Positions 10,801 through 24,243 of a DNA stretch of 64,000 bases are shown one piece after another. Origin of the DNA: Cliona cf. orientalis (taxonomy: Eukaryota; Porifera; Demospongiae; Clionaida; Clionaidae); the NCBI GenBank assembly GCA_963930775.1, contig OZ005693.1, forward strand, positions 2,356,001 through 2,420,000, written 5' to 3'. A program made the translations under genes and the position numbers. The notes under the pieces were generated by a model. That model saw nothing but the letters and a program-made list of their open reading frames with translations. It searched no databases and was not told the DNA's origin. The stretch's first letter is position 1; each line of letters starts with the position of its first letter.

Positions 10801-13800
10801 GACATCAGCTTCAGTTATCATGGTGAAAAAGGAAGAAAATATTCCCTTTCGCTTCAATGATTCAACAAGAGTACTCTTACCTGATCCAGGATTTCCCAAT
10901 ACAAACACTCTAGTGATAACCTGTTGACCTGAATACTTTTGCAAGGATTTAGCTCGAAGCTCTTCGTATTCGTATTGTATTCTTTTGTGCTCACTTTTCA
11001 CATATTCTCTAATCACTTTCTTAGTGGAATCTTCTGTTGCAAGATCAAGTGCAGTCTTTCCTGCCTTATTCCGAACGTAGACAGGGGCATGATATTCATA
11101 CAATAAAAATCTTGCAGATTCAGTCTGTCCAAATAAAGAGGAAAGATGCAAAGGAGTATTACCATCTTCATCTACACTGTGCAAAGATAGATGGAAGACT
11201 TCTATCAGGGTCTGGGCAGTTGAGGTGTGACCGTTTGCAAGAGCATGATGTAACAAACTCCGTCTTTTGAAGCCTCTGGAATTAGGACTGACATGATGAT
11301 CTAAAATTAAACTAACCACTGTACTAGTATGACCAGCTTGTACTGCCACATGGATTGGTTGATCATTGTTAGCATCCTTGATAGACACATCAGCTTTAAA
11401 TTCTGAAACACACATTCTAATGAGGGCATGACCATTTTCAGTTGGTGATTGAGAACAAAGCAAGTGAAGTGGAGTTTGTCCATTTAAATTCCTGCTATCA
11501 ATAGGGCAGTTATACTTCTTAACAAGTAGAGCAAGTACTTGTTTGTGGCCTCGAGAAGCTGCTACATGAATTGCTTTATTTCCTTGATCATCTAAAACAG
11601 AAGAAGGGTCTAAGTGGAAATCTGAAAGAAGTATGTATATCAAGTCAACAGATCCACGCTCACAAAGTTGTTGCAAAAGTTTACTGTCGATGGTACGCAA
11701 ATTGGAATCAAACAATTCAAAAAAAGTAAGTGCATGTCCCTTTAAATGTGCTTTCTTTAGTGGAGTTGCACCATCTTCGTCCCTGACAGTTATATCTGCC
11801 TTGTTAGCAATTAGGAATTTAGCTAGTCTAGTATGACCACCGATACAAGCACAGTGAAGAGCAGTCTGCCCTTGAGAGTTTCTGTGATCTATTGGAAATA
11901 GATTACAATGGTGAGCAATTAGTAATTCAGCTATTTCATATTGTCCATGCTGAGCTGCAATGTGAAGGAGTGTGTTACCACATTCATCAACTACTTTCTC
12001 ATCTTTATCTCCAAGAGCTTTATTTGCAATGAGTTCAGCTATTCTAACATGACCATGTATACAAGCATAGTGGAGAGCAGTCATCCCTTGACAGTTTCTG
12101 TGGTCTATTGGAAATTGATTGCTATGATAATATACAATTACAAACTTAGCTATTTCATATTGCCCATGCTGAGCTGAAATATGAAGAATTGTGTTTCCAT
12201 CTTCATCGGAAGATGCTGGGTCGTAGCTGAACTTTGATATTAGTTCCTGTAGCATTGTGGTAAATCCTCCAGCAGCTAGTTGGTGAAGGAGTGGTTTGGA
12301 CTCAACACCTCTGACATGAGGTTTGCAGCCATACTCTGTAGAGAGCACGTGTACAGCTTTAGCATCACCTCTCTTAATTAAAAGATCCTAAGCTGTATTG
12401 TTATCCTTGTCCAGAGCATTACAGTATCTTTTGTCATCCTCCGCCATGCATTCAGAAACTAACATTTTCGAAACGTCAAGATGACCATGAGAACATGCTT
12501 TGTGAAGTGGAGTCTGTTTACATCTATTCTTAATATCAACAGAACAGTTGTATTTGGTGATGAGTAGTCTTGCTAGCTCCTCATGACCACCCAAGCAGGC
12601 CATATGGAGAGGAGTGTTACCGCTGTCATCAACTGACAATACATCCAGGCAAAAATCAATGATTAGCATTTCAGTTAGCTTAATACTTCCACTCCAACAA
12701 GCCTCATGCAGTAGTGATCTGCCATCATATCCTATAGCTTTGGGACTACAACCAAGCTCAGTGACTAGTGTCCGAACAGTTTCCACATGTCCACCCTCTG
12801 CTGCTTTACTGACAGCTGTATCATTATTGGAATCTTGTTGAGTTGCATCAGCTTTAAATTCACAAACAAGCATCCTAACCATGTTACTGTGACCAGATAT
12901 ACAGGCTTTGTGAAGTGGGATCTCTTTATTCTTGTTTTCAATATTTATGGGACAGTTATATTTGGTGATGAGTAGTCTTGCTAGTTCCTCATGACCACAC
13001 CAGCAGGCCATGTGGAGAGGAGTGTTACCCCTGTCGTCAGCTGATAGTGGGTCTAGGCCAAATTTGGTGATTAAAGTCATAGCCAGCTTAGTGTGTCCTT
13101 TATCACAAGCTTGATGCAATAGTGATCTACCTTCAAATCCTTTAATCTGTGGACTACATCCAAATTCCGTGATAACCATCTGTATAGCATCTTCTTGTCC
13201 ATTCAGGGCTGCTATATTAATTGGTGTCTCATTTTTACAATCACGAGCCATTAGGTTTGCTTTTAATTCAGATACAAGCATTTTAATGATAGGAGAATGA
13301 CCATTCCAACACGCACAGTGAAGTGGTGTGTGATTTTTCTTGTTTACTACATCAACAGGACAGTTGTATTTGGTGATGAGTAGTCTTGCTAGCTCCTCAC
13401 GCCCAGCCAAACAGGCAATATGGAGAGGAGTGTTACTACTGTCATCAATAGCTGAGAGTGGGTCTTGGTTAAAGTTTATAATCATTAGCTGTACCAAGAC
13501 TGAATCACCACCCAGTACTACTTTTTGAAATGGTGTGCCTCCAGATTCATCATGTGCATTCAGATCTGCCTTGTACTCAAGCAGCAGTGTCTTTACAACA
13601 GACACATGACCACAATAGCAAGCCAAGTGTAGTGGTGAAAGCTTATAGCTGCTTCTACAATCAACCATTGTGGTCAAATCATAATTTATAATGAGTAAAC
13701 ATACTACCTCTTCCTGGCCATGTGAGGCAGCAATGTGGAGGGGGGTCTGGTTTACTGCATCAGTAGCCATTGGACTGATGCCATATTTTTCAATGAGAGT

Positions 13801-14500
13801 GACAACCAATTTTACATTTCCAGTACCACATGCAAAGTGAAGTAGTGTTCTACCTTGATAGCCTTTGATGTTTGGATTACAAGCACAGACAGTTATCAAA
13901 TAATCCACAGTGTCTATATGTCCTTGGGACACTGCTCTATGGATAGGAGCATTGTTAAATATGTCTTTCTTGTTCATATCGGCTCCATTAGATATTAATA
14001 TGTGTACAATGTGTTTGTGGCCAAGTGCACAGGCAAGATGTAATGGAGTTTCATGGTTGGCATTTGTGTTATTGATATCAATAATTTTCTCCTCTATTAT
14101 TTTCTGAATATCATCTAGTCTTCCCAACCTTACTGCAGTATGAAGTGGATTCTCTTTATCAGCCTGTACTGGTCCATCTACCCATAGTCTGAGGCCATGC
14201 ATGACCAAACAATAATTTATTCATCAATAATTGAACATCGAAATCACTTCTACCATAAGCGTTTTCATTACTTGAGTCTTTAATGAATGGATCAGCACCA
14301 AATGCTACTAACAGTTGTATAATAGGACTATCATTCTTGGAGCAAGCCAGGTGTAATGGAGTCTCACTTTTAGAATTTAGAATATTCACGTCTACCTGTT
14401 GTTGGATCAAGATCTCTCTAACATTTTCTACCTGGCCTTGCCTTATAGCAACATGGAGAGGACTGTCACCATTAAAAGTTGTTGGACTCTGAAAGTCCAT
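7848..14500 (-). pseudogene. ANK1: ankyrin-Roc/COR-double Death domain gene, disrupted
   Basis: Exons are 14500-9228, 8610-8344 and 8119-7848 with matching phases. The start is the ACCATGG at 14500 (MDFQSP), shared with the paralogs. Order: an ankyrin array over about 1,200 codons; a Roc-like GTPase with P-loop GNPGSGKST (about 10,890), G3 DFAGDQEY and G4 SHSD; a COR-like region; then two Death-type six-helix domains, one per terminal exon (second: GDHWPSVASLLSITAREIEE). Two lesions break it. A 4-nt CATG duplication at about 14196-14203 shifts the frame after LLFGH. TTG to TAG at 12388-12390 truncates NNTALDLL. Removing 4 nt makes the total exon length (5,812) a multiple of 3. The 12348-9220 part is open and could be a shorter gene. 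Likely a recent pseudogene; base-call error is less likely for non-homopolymer changes. Confidence 0.82.
8722..8908. mobile_element. Short inverted-repeat MITE in ANK1 intron 1
   Basis: The ends are inverted copies: left TACTGTAAATCTGGAAAA, right (reverse complement) TACCGTAGATCTGGAAAT. The interior is built of repeated ACGAAAATT motifs on both strands. The length of about 187 bp and absence of coding capacity fit a MITE. It sits in the intron between the main exon and the first Death-domain exon. Confidence 0.75.
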
Positions 14501-15130
14501 GGTGAGTAGCGGATTTAAGTTAATACGACGAAGAGTCAAAGAAGCTGTTAGCTATTACAAAATCTTGCACAGAGAAGTTGAATGAATATTATTTATATCA
14601 AACACGATCAGGATTAGCTAGGATCCGAGTTTATCTCTCTCTCTCTCTCTCTCTCTATAGAGATAAGAACATGTGTGTGTGTGTGTGTGTGTACAGGTGA
14701 ACAGAATCCATGTTTGAAATTAGTTGGCATACTTTAGCATCATAAATTAATTGTCCATCTTGACTAACACCAAGGGCTTATGTTGTCATGATGCTGATAA
14801 TTCTGAGCATGCAGACTAATCACATGACTATTTGTACATGTCATGATAATGCATATGCATATGATGATCGCTGTTTTTACAGCAATAGTATGTGGTATTA
14901 TCATAATTGGACCTTAATTAGGGTAATGTCTCTCATGGACCCTACATGTATATGATTACCAGTACCTAGTAAGTACAATGGTAATGATGTGATAGAAAAC
15001 TTATATCCACTATACTTTATTTCAACATAGTGCTTACCGGTGATAAGCTTCATGTGGTGAGTACAAAATATACCATAGACAAAATAATTGTTGTGCATGA
15101 TAAGTGATCTGCTCTTCATCTAGCTTTTGC
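14501..15130 (-). promoter_or_regulatory. ANK1 5' flank, conserved among ANK paralogs
   Basis: Upstream of the MDFQSP start, the flank is homologous to those of ANK2 (24244-24600), ANK3 (41033-41560) and ANK4 (53457-53900). Shared blocks include CAGAGAAGT, GGTTAGCTAGGATC-like sequence, GTAGGTGAACAGAAT, TTTTACAGCAATAGT and, in ANK1 and ANK3, GGTAATGTCTCTCATGGACC. A TATAAATA-like motif on the minus strand at about 14587-14595 is a candidate TATA element. Conservation over hundreds of bases may reflect duplication rather than function. Confidence 0.45.
14634..14692. repeat. CT and GT microsatellites in the ANK1 5' flank
   Basis: A (CT)n run at about 14634-14656 is followed by a (GT)n run at about 14671-14691. 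At the equivalent place, ANK2 has only a short CTCTCTCT (24361-24371) and ANK3 and ANK4 have none, so it varies in length between paralogs. Confidence 0.85.
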
Positions 15131-15955
15131 TAGCCAGAGCTAATATCATAGCCTATATTCTACAACAGTAGTCTGAGTACCAACATTGCAGCATAATATG
15201 GAGGATCCATAATAATATTATGTATACCCGGCTGGAAACAATCAGGAATACTTTTATGATAATTAATTTAGTCTCATGGGTGAGCCCAGTTTGTGTTGTA
15301 GAGTCAGCAGTGGGCAAGCAGTACAACAGCTGAGTAGGAGGTATGAAACATGATGATTAATGATTAGCCCAACTGAACTGTTAAGTTCAGCGCATGTGCC
15401 ACATGATTAATATGCATAAGGTGTGAAACACAATTAAAATTAGTTGCAATGAATATAATTATATGCACATTCATTGTCAACACCATTAGCATGATTGTGT
15501 GCACAATATGAGCTAGTACGCCAATGTCAATGCATATCGCTAACATAGCTACCATGTGCACAGTGCTCACCAAATTGTAATAGATTATGAAACTTGCTAT
15601 CATCACACCAGGCTAAACAATGAGTACTGTGATATGTAGCATCAGTGTTGCACGGTGAAATTATGGTCATGATTGTGGTAATTAGCAAGATCAGGAGTAT
15701 GTCTGAATAGTAGTCAAACACCCCCATCCATTAAACCATTCTGGTATGTCGTTGTTTGTGTTAGCAAAGTATTAAATAAGCACATCAGATTCATACCAGT
15801 AATTCTTTAAATTTCCTGGAAACATAGTGCTATGAATAATGATCAGCTCTAGCAAAAAGATAACCCCAGTGTATTATAGCGATCAGTTTGAAGAGTTTTC
15901 TTGTGTTGATAGTGTTGCTGCACACAATGATTGGACTGCATTGATCCAAGTCCAA
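15131..15955. other. Non-coding spacer between ANK1 and ANK2 (left part)
   Basis: No gene is recognised. About 15.13-15.33 kb matches 41.57-41.7 kb (GTAGAGTCAGCAGTGGGCAA). About 15.48-15.95 kb matches 42.65-43.4 kb (GATCAGCTCTAGCAA, AACCCCAGTGT). The copy at 43 kb carries an extra 140-bp hairpin and other sequence missing here. Confidence 0.6.
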
Positions 15956-16150
15956 TACAGTCTAGCCTCCGATAACGGACCATCCGAGAAGACAACCTCT
16001 CTACAACGGACAAGCGTCATGTTACGGATTGGATTTAGCATGATTGTAGTACTTAGGCAATCTCTGAGAAGCGGACGTTTCTCGTTTCCGGATAGCGACA
16101 AAAGTCCAGCTCTAAACGTGACTTTCCAGTACAAATTCGCTTCTAAATAA
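15956..16150. mobile_element. Probable pogo/Tigger-like transposon fragment
   Basis: The sequence CAGTCTAGCCTCCGATAACG, followed by phrases such as CTCTCTACAACGGACA and GAAGCGGACGTTTCTCG, has the look of the paired CCTC-GATAACGGAC ends of pogo/Tigger-like elements. The paralogous spacer at 43.4 kb lacks it, which supports insertion. The right boundary is uncertain and no transposase remains. An 83-codon open frame on the minus strand here (15883-16134) is a by-product. Confidence 0.4.
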
Positions 16151-16419
16151 CAGACACCAGGAAATCACACCCTCAAAAATGTGCCACGCCCACACTACCA
16201 AGTGCACGCTCTGATGCGTATGTACATGATAGCTAAACAAGGCCACTGGAATAATGTTAATGAGTCCACCGACTCCATCTTATCTAATAAATTCTATGTA
16301 AGGCGTAGGTCCATAGAGGTAATACACACATGGTATTTCAAGTCCCCCTGCATAACCAGCTCCTCAGCAAATGGAAGGAGATGCCACGGTGGTGATGATG
16401 GTTACGAAGGCTAACAAAA

Positions 16420-16632
16420 AGGCACTATTTGTGACGCTCGTGGACCATATCCCTCAATTCGAAACACACTGAAGCCTGTTTTTCGTCAAATGTGACTGAT
16501 TCATTGTGCTTACCAGTCGCTCAGGTGCCTAGATCTCGAGATATGGCGATTTTTCTGCTAACAACAACAACAACGACGACAACGACACAACCGATTACTT
16601 TACCCCTTGCGCATGCGCGCGGGGTAATAACT
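16420..16632 (+). repeat. Dispersed repeat family A, copy 1
   Basis: A unit of about 210 bp runs from TTTGTGACGCTCGTGG through CACTGAAGCC, CTAGATCTCGAGATATGGCG and an AAC/GAC simple stretch to CGATTACTTTACCCCTTGC and GCGCGGGGTAATAACTA. Related copies are at 17195-17410 and 44055-44268 (same orientation) and 42211-42440 (inverted). Short, non-coding and multicopy, it is likely a non-autonomous element. Confidence 0.7.
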
Positions 16633-18600
16633 ATGGCCAGGCTCATGCTATAATAATATTTTGACAATGGCACTGGATCTTCCCAGTACTCCAGTGTATC
16701 CCTGATTTCATAAAAATCAAATCATTTCAAGTATAATTGCATGACTCAGCAATTAAGAGTTTTTTGGAGATAATATGACATAACATGACCATTACATGAT
16801 TAACTAGAGCTCTGTAGAGCACATACCCCACACACATTGCGCAATCTATAGACGTGCTTCGTGTGTATGGTAATAGTGGTTGGTTGCAGGGGTCTCCAGT
16901 GATGTCAGCCAAAATACCACTGATTCTCTCTCTGCACCAGATCTAGGCTAGAAAGATCTGAACTGCTATTACCTACATTAAAATAGGTATCTTACATTCT
17001 AATTTGGTTCCATTGTGCTTCACATTTCTGTTTGCGAATGGCAAGCAGCCAAACAGTGGAGTGAGTATAGAATATTTCGACAATCTTTACCAGTTCAGTC
17101 TCGGCACTTAGTTATGTGCATGAGCATAAAGCATATGGCCTGCATGCATTGAGAGGGCATTGTCGATCGATAGGCGTGGCTATAATGGCCAATAAAAATG
17201 CACTATTTGTGACATTCATGGAATGTGTCCCTCGATTTGAAGCATGCTGAAGCCAGTTTTTCGCCGAATTCAATTGATTCGTTGTGCTTACGAGTTGCAT
17301 AGATGCCTACATCTCATGATATGGCAATTTTTGTACTCACAATAACAATACATGTATGACAATGATACGACCGATTACTTTATCCCTTGCACATGCACGC
17401 GGGGTAATAACTACTGCTAAACATGTGGCCCATATAAGTGGCAGGCTGTTTGTGGTCTTCGGAACCCATGTGCACCTTTTTAATCAATACTGCAAGGCCT
17501 TAATATTCTGTTCCACGGGCCCAACTGACCCTACTTTTGGAGAAAAGTTGAGGTCAAAGGTCAGGTTTAATTATGTTCTGAGCATGCACAATAGATTTTT
17601 TCGAAAAAAGACTTGATTATCAACTTAATTATTAGGATATGCCCCATTTACAAGCCAACCTACTATCAGCTACTGATCCTATTCTGAGGTATCAGGCCAG
17701 CCCGAGAAACAGAATTGAGTGGCCTAGAATAAACCTACTGTACACATTATAGACTATTTTCTTAATATCATTCACTAAAATTGTATGCAGCCTGTATTAT
17801 ACAATACAATCAACGTTTGCCTACTAACTAGCTTCCAAGCTTACTTGAGTAGAAAAGGGGGTGGGGCTGAAAGGTGAGCACTATTTCGAATACTGCTGGA
17901 GGCGTTTTGAACTTCGAGGTAAGGAGTGCACTGTAAATTAGCTGTTGTAAACAGACCATCTTTCCATGCAGCATTAACAATATTCGATATTTTAACTTAC
18001 CAGGTTAATCCTTTTTCATTCTGAGTACTCTATCAACAACACCTACGCATTATTCATTGGGTCTCTTCATGGAACTCGTGACTTGTGTAATGCGCATGCG
18101 TCTGAGAATGGTATGGCGGGCTTTTTGAAATGCAGACTAGGTCAATAGCCCGAGCCCATGTAGGGTTTGGATGGCGGGAAACTAGTACATAAAACATACT
18201 CCAGAGTGCACTACAACCATATTCCACTAGCTACTTTGCTTCTTCTTCTGCGGTTCAGCCAAAATTACAATTGTAGTGTACACTGTACACTCCAGCTTCC
18301 ATCTTTACAAGGATTAATAATATTAATCTTACCAGTGCTGTATGACATTGTAGAAGAGGGGGGTAATCTATTATTATAAAATTTAATGGATAGAATACTA
18401 GGAAAGTTATAACTGCTGATCAAAGAGACAAAATGAATGAAACTTGATCGGTGTTACAGAAAATCTATAATTATCATGATATTGAATTATTATTGCTGTA
18501 CATCTGAATAAGCTAAAGAATGACCTATTATAGATAGCTAGGCTAAGGTAATCGAATGCACTAACACAGCTACTACAAGACACAGGAACCACCATCCTTA
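16633..18600. repeat. Spacer block duplicated at 43.5-45.7 kb
   Basis: Nearly colinear with about 43.5-45.7 kb. Shared phrases include GGCCAGGCTCATGCTAT, TGGTTCCAT, CCAACTGACCCTACTTTTGG and GGTATCAGGCCAGCCCGAGA. No gene is recognised inside. The 45-kb copy differs by a clean 247-bp insertion at the position corresponding to about 18,397 here. Confidence 0.85.
17195..17410 (+). repeat. Dispersed repeat family A, copy 2
   Basis: Same unit as at 16420-16632, with GACATTCATGGAATG, GCATGCTGAAGCCAG, CTCATGATATGGCAATTTT, CGATTACTTTATCCCTTGC and GCACGCGGGGTAATAACTA. Paralogous to the copy at 44055-44268, so this one predates the block duplication. Confidence 0.75.
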
Positions 18601-18680
18601 AATCTGATAACACATACTATATAATAGGCCTAAAGGGAAGTGTATACCAACATCTACAACATCTATAGCACACCACACAA

Positions 18681-21600
18681 CTAACGGAATAATTTGTATA
18701 CAGTTTCCACATGTTCTTGATAACCGGCAGCTTTAAATACGTCAACCAGATTCCTGTAGGTAGCATTGAGGCCACTCTTTTGTTTCCATTGTTCCAATGC
18801 TTCTCTCCTGAAATTGTTAAAAATTAATTAATATCTAATACATGAATAATAATTATGATTTATTGTATACTGCTGTGTATATACAGTGGAACCCCTCTCA
18901 GTGGACACTCCTGATCTATAACAGTCACTCACCTTGGTCCTATTTGCATCACAGTACATACGAAAAACAAACCCGAGAAAAGCCCACCCCTCCATAATAG
19001 CCATATCTTCATACCCCAATGGTGATTGCTATAGAGGGCTTCCATTGAATTGATACAATAATATTATTTAACTTATTGTTGTTTACGTTTGCGATTTCAG
19101 CTCCCCAGGATGTTTTGTCTTGATGGCAGCAACATCAGCTCTTGTCAGTCCTAGCTGCTCAGCGATGGGCCCCTCCCACTCATACATGGTATCAGCTATC
19201 TGGCCGAGATGTGTTGAGACTCCACCACTTTCGAAGTCCAAAACTTGATCTAACTTTAGCCTGCTACAATAAAATATAGAGGGTCAATGAGTACAGTTCT
19301 CACCTGAATGTATTATACTATGCCTCACATGCCGACTTGCTCGAATCCTGTTGGCTGAGCCTGGGCTGCCAAATCATATTCTCCTTCAGAACCATGACTT
19401 GGAGTGCTCATAATTTCTACATTACATAGACCTTCAAGGACAAAACATTATCTTAAAACCATGACATTGTCGTACCATTTTTATACCAACATTTATATTC
19501 TAGTTTTGAGCATAGTTGAGTCTCAAAATACCTCAATTTTTACACTTCGTGCAATAGGGGACACCCCCCTCTCACATTTATCACTACTGCTTCATTATCA
19601 ATGATGCACTTCCCCCGATATTAATCCTAGTTAGAACCCTGGGAGGCATTATGATAAATATACCTGCAGTACCTAAACCCATTCCCACACAGCTATTCAT
19701 CATTAATTTTAGAAATGCCAGGATAAGTATAAAATAGTGATAACTGCTTACCTCCAAAAGTGTATTTCCTGAATATAATATTATCGAGATGTGATGAATC
19801 AAGAAATGTTCGCCCACTGACACTGACAACTTTTTTCTTTCCTTCATTGATAACACGTTCAATTTCAGTTACCTCAAATAGTTTATCTTCATTCATAAAA
19901 GAAAATGTATCATTTGACTTAAGCAGAAAATGGTAGAATGAGACAGTGCTACAAAAATCTGCTTTGGCTTGCATGATCTTATTGATAATTTCGCTCAATA
20001 TACTTGCCCATTCATTTGAACCTTCCTCTGATTTTGTGATTACAACAATTCCTTTGTTATCATTGACCATTTCAAAAATGCATTCCACTCCTTCCTCCAT
20101 GAGCCAGCGGATTCCATTCTTCCACATGGTACAACGACGATTATGAGCTGAGATTTCATTAAATTCTGTTACTTTGCAGTGTGCAATAGGTAGGGCAAAA
20201 GTGAATGCTAGTCTCAGCAGGAGCACATGCAAGAATCGAGCTGGAAAATAATCAAATTTCCCTGTACACTTGGCATACCATCCAATGCTGAAGTTAAGTA
20301 GTGGATCAGTGGGCCAATTGCTTTGCTCACTGTCCAACTTACATAATGCAGGAAAATAGAGCAGGTTTTTCTCAGAGGACACTCCTGAGGAATCAAGTCC
20401 CACATCAGCACAAGTAAACTCTTGGCAGTACTGGAGTTGAACTAAACATTCTTTAGTGATGTGCTCTGGAAGAATGCTAGCTAAGTAGCTTTCTGGGAGG
20501 ATTCCCATGTTAGCAAAATGAGGACCAACTGAGGATCTCAACTTCTTAATTATAGCAGAATTGGAAAAGAGCTTTTCATGTACTTCATTTGTTAGTGAAG
20601 ATGGATTTAGTAATAAGAGGTAGTCTTCAAGCTCATCTTCATTCCGTCCGATCAACATTAACAAACCAATGTCGTGAAGTTCTCTCACTATGGGATGGAG
20701 GGCATCAGCTGAAGATGGTAAATAAATACCAGTTTCCTCTATACTGCTTAACAGGTTTTGAAATTTGCACGCAACAACATTACCGAAATCTTTTTCTAGT
20801 AGTCCATGAAGCAAAGATGCTTCATATGAAATGCTACAAGGAGGTGTATCGTTAGACATTTGCTGCAAAATACTGGCAACACTTCTTGATGAACGGGGTG
20901 AGCGGCAGTTTGATGAGACAATTTCAGCATCAAATGTTACTTCATTACATTGATTTATGTGAGTACACAAAAATTGTCTTGCACTCTCTATTTTACTATC
21001 GGAGTCAGTTGCACTCAGGCGGTCTAAATGGCTCAAAACAATGATCACTTTAAATTTGCATTGGTTGTCCAAAGCCTTACCATGATAGGAAATGAAGGAT
21101 AACCAGTAGCCTATCTCATCTTGAAGGATTGCATCATCTTTTGTCAAATCAGCAACAACAAAGAAGATAGTGCTTCCTATGGTAGAGCGGGAAACCATTT
21201 CAAGAATCGCTGCATGTGAGGAATAATATTCTTGATCACCAGCAAAGTCATAATATAACAGCCGTCCAGCCTCCTTGCTTTGGTGAACTGATGGAACTAT
21301 CCCAGCTGTATGAGGTGGGACATCAGCTTCAGTTACAGTGAATAAAGAAGATATTATTCCTTTTCGCTTCAATGATTCAACAAGAGTACTCTTACCTGAT
21401 TCAGGATGTCCCAATACAAATACTCTGGTGATAGCCTGTTGACCTGAATACTTTTGTAAGGATATAGTTCGAAGCTCTTCATATTCGTGCTGTATTCTTT
21501 TGTGTTCACTCTTCACATACTCTTGAATCACTTTTGTAGTGGAATCTTCTGTTGCAAGATCAAGTGCAGTCTTTCCTGCCTTATTCCGAACATAGACAGG

Positions 21601-24243
21601 GGCATGGTATTCATACAACAAAAACCTTACAGATTCTGGAGGTCCAAATAAAGAGGAAAGATGCAAAGGAGTGTTACCATCTTCATCTACACAATGCAAA
21701 GATAGCTGGAAGTCCTCTATCAGGATCTTGGCAGTTGAGGTGTGACCCATTGCAAGAGAAAAATGTAACAAACTCCGTCCCTTAAAGCCCCTGCTATCAA
21801 TACGGCACCTATGCTTCTTAACAAGTTGAACAATCACTTCTTTGTGGCCTCGAAGAGCTGCTATATGAATTGCTTGATTTCCTTCATCATCTAAAACAGA
21901 AGAAGGGTCTAAGTGGAAATCTGAAAGAAGTATGTCTATCAAGTCAACAGATCCACGCACACAAACTTGTTGCAAAAGTTTATGGTCGACTGTATGCAAA
22001 TGTGTATCTAACAACTCAAATAAAGTAAGTTCATGTCCCTTTAAAAATGCCTTCTTTAGTGGAGTATCACCATCTTCATCTCTGGTAGTCATTACTGCCT
22101 CATTGGCAACAAGGAATTTGGCTACTCTAGTATGACCACCAATACAAGCACAGTGAAGAGCAGTCTGCCCTCGACAGTTTCTATGGTCCATTGGAAATTC
22201 ATGGCTATAATTTAATTTAGTAATCAAAAATTCAGCTATTTCATATTTCCCATGCTGAGCTGCAATGTGTAGAATTGTGTTCCCATCTTCATCAGAACAT
22301 GCTGGGTCATAATTGAACTTTGATATCAGTTCCTGTAGCACAGTGGTAAATCCTCCAGCAGCTAGTTGGTGAAGGAGTGGTTTGGACTCAGCACCTCTGG
22401 CATGAGGTTTGAGGCCATACTCTGTAGAGAGGACATGTACAGCTTTAGCATCACCTCTCTGGATTAATAGATCCAAAGCTGTATTGTTATGCTTGTCTAG
22501 AGCATTATAAAATCTTTTGCCACTATCTAGCATTACAAGAACTTTTGAAACATCAAGATGACCGAGAGAGCATGCTATGTGAAGTGGAGTCTGCATATTA
22601 TGTATATTCTCCACCATGCGTTCAGAGACTAATATTTTTGAAACGTCAAGGTGACCATGACAACATGCCTTGTGAAGTGGAGTCTGCTTATAATATCTAT
22701 TCTTAACATCAACAGGACAGTTGTATTTGGTGATGAGTAGTCTTGCTAGCGCCTCATGACCACCCCAGCAGGCCAAGTGGAGAGGAGTGTTACCACTGTA
22801 ATCAGCTGACAATACATCCAAGTTAAAATCTATGATTAGCATTTCAGCTAGCTTAATACTTCCACTCCGACAAGCTTCATGCAGTAGTGATCTGCCATCA
22901 TATCCTGTAACCTTAGCACTACAGCCAAGCTCAGTTATTAGTGCTTGGACAGTTTCCACATGTCCACCCCTTGCTGCTTTGCTGACAGCTGTATCATTAT
23001 TGTGATCTCGTTGAGTTGCATCAGCTTTAAATTCAGATATAAGCATTCTAACGATATTACTGTGTCCACATGTACAGGCTATGTGGAGTGGTGTCTCTTT
23101 GATCTTATTTTTAATATTTGCAGGACAGTTGTATTTGGTAATCAGCAATCTTGATAGGCCCTCATGACCACTCCAACAGGCGATATGGAGAGGAGTGTTA
23201 CCATCGATATCAGTAGCTGAGAGTGGGTCTTGGTTAAAAATTGTAATCATTAGTTGTACCAAATCTGAGCTACCGCTCAGTGCTACTTTTAGAAATGGTG
23301 TGCTTCCAGATTTATCACGTGCATTTAGATCTGCTTTGTAGTGCTGTTACAACAGAGGCATGACCACAATAGCAAGCCAAGTACAGTGGTGAAAGCATAC
23401 CATTGCTTCTACAATCAACTTTCAAGTTATAATTTGTAAGAAATAAACTCACCACCTCTTCCTGGCCATGTGAGGCAGCAATGTGGAGGGGGGTCTGGTT
23501 TACTGCATCAGTAGCCATTGGACTGATGCCATACTTTTCAGTGAGAGTGGCAACAAAATTAACATTTCCAACACCACACGCAAAATGAAGTAGTGTTCTA
23601 CCTTGATAGCCTTTAATTTTTGGATTGCAAACACGGTCGATTATTAAATAATTCACAGCATCTCTATGTCCTTGGGACACTGCTCTATGGATAGGAGCAT
23701 TGTTTAAGATGTCTTTCGTGTACATGTCAGCTCCATTAGATATTAACACGTGTACAATGTGTTTATGGCCAAGTGCACAGGCAAGATGTAATGGAGTCTC
23801 ATGGTTGGCATTTGTGTCATTGATATCAACAATTTTCTCCTCTATTATTCTCTGAATATCATCTAGTCTTCCCAACCTTACTGCAGTGTGAAGAGGACTA
23901 TCTTTATCAGCCTGTACTGGTCCATCTATCCATAGTCTGAGACCATGACTGAACAATAATTCATTCATCAATTGACAAACATTGAAATCACTTCTACTAT
24001 AAGCATTTCCATTATTCAAGTCTTTAATGAAGGGATCAGCACCAAATGCTACTAACAGTTGTACAATAGGACTATCATTTTTGGAGCAAGCCAGGTGTAG
24101 TGGAGTCTCTTGTTTAGAGTTTAGAATATTCACGTCTACCTGTTGTTGGATCAAGATCTCTCTAACATCTTCTATCTGACCTTGCCTCACAGCAACATGG
24201 AGAGGACTGTCACCATTAAAAGTATTGGACTCTGAAAGTCCAT
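18681..24243 (-). pseudogene. ANK2: ankyrin-Roc/COR-Death gene, frameshifted
   Basis: Exons are 24243-19752, 19431-19341, 19260-19087 and 18807-18681. The main exon carries the ankyrin array, P-loop GHPESGKST (about 21,400), DFAGDQEY, SHLDR and the COR-like region. The short exons give a linker (GLCNVE...) and one Death domain split by an intron (WEGPIAEQLGLTRADVAAIK, then LEQWKQKSGLNATY). Two lesions: a 1-nt deletion just after the ACCATGG start (about 24,225), leading to an early stop, and an 11-nt deletion near 23,338 inside LLLEYKADLN. Together they total 12 nt, so the summed exons (4,884) stay a multiple of 3 although the intervening 880 bp is out of frame. From 23,335 to the end the frame is open. 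The donor after the linker exon is GCAAGT rather than GTAAGT. It lacks ankyrin repeats that its paralogs have. Confidence 0.82.
18884..19047. mobile_element. pogo-like MITE in the Death-domain intron of ANK2
   Basis: Ends CAGTGGAACCCCTCT (left) and CAATGGAAGCCCTCT (right, reverse complement) form TIRs around about 164 bp of non-coding sequence. The same element lies in the same intron of ANK4 (45951-46114) but is missing from ANK3, where that intron is short. A TA precedes the left end; a matching TA at the right is not clear. Confidence 0.7.
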
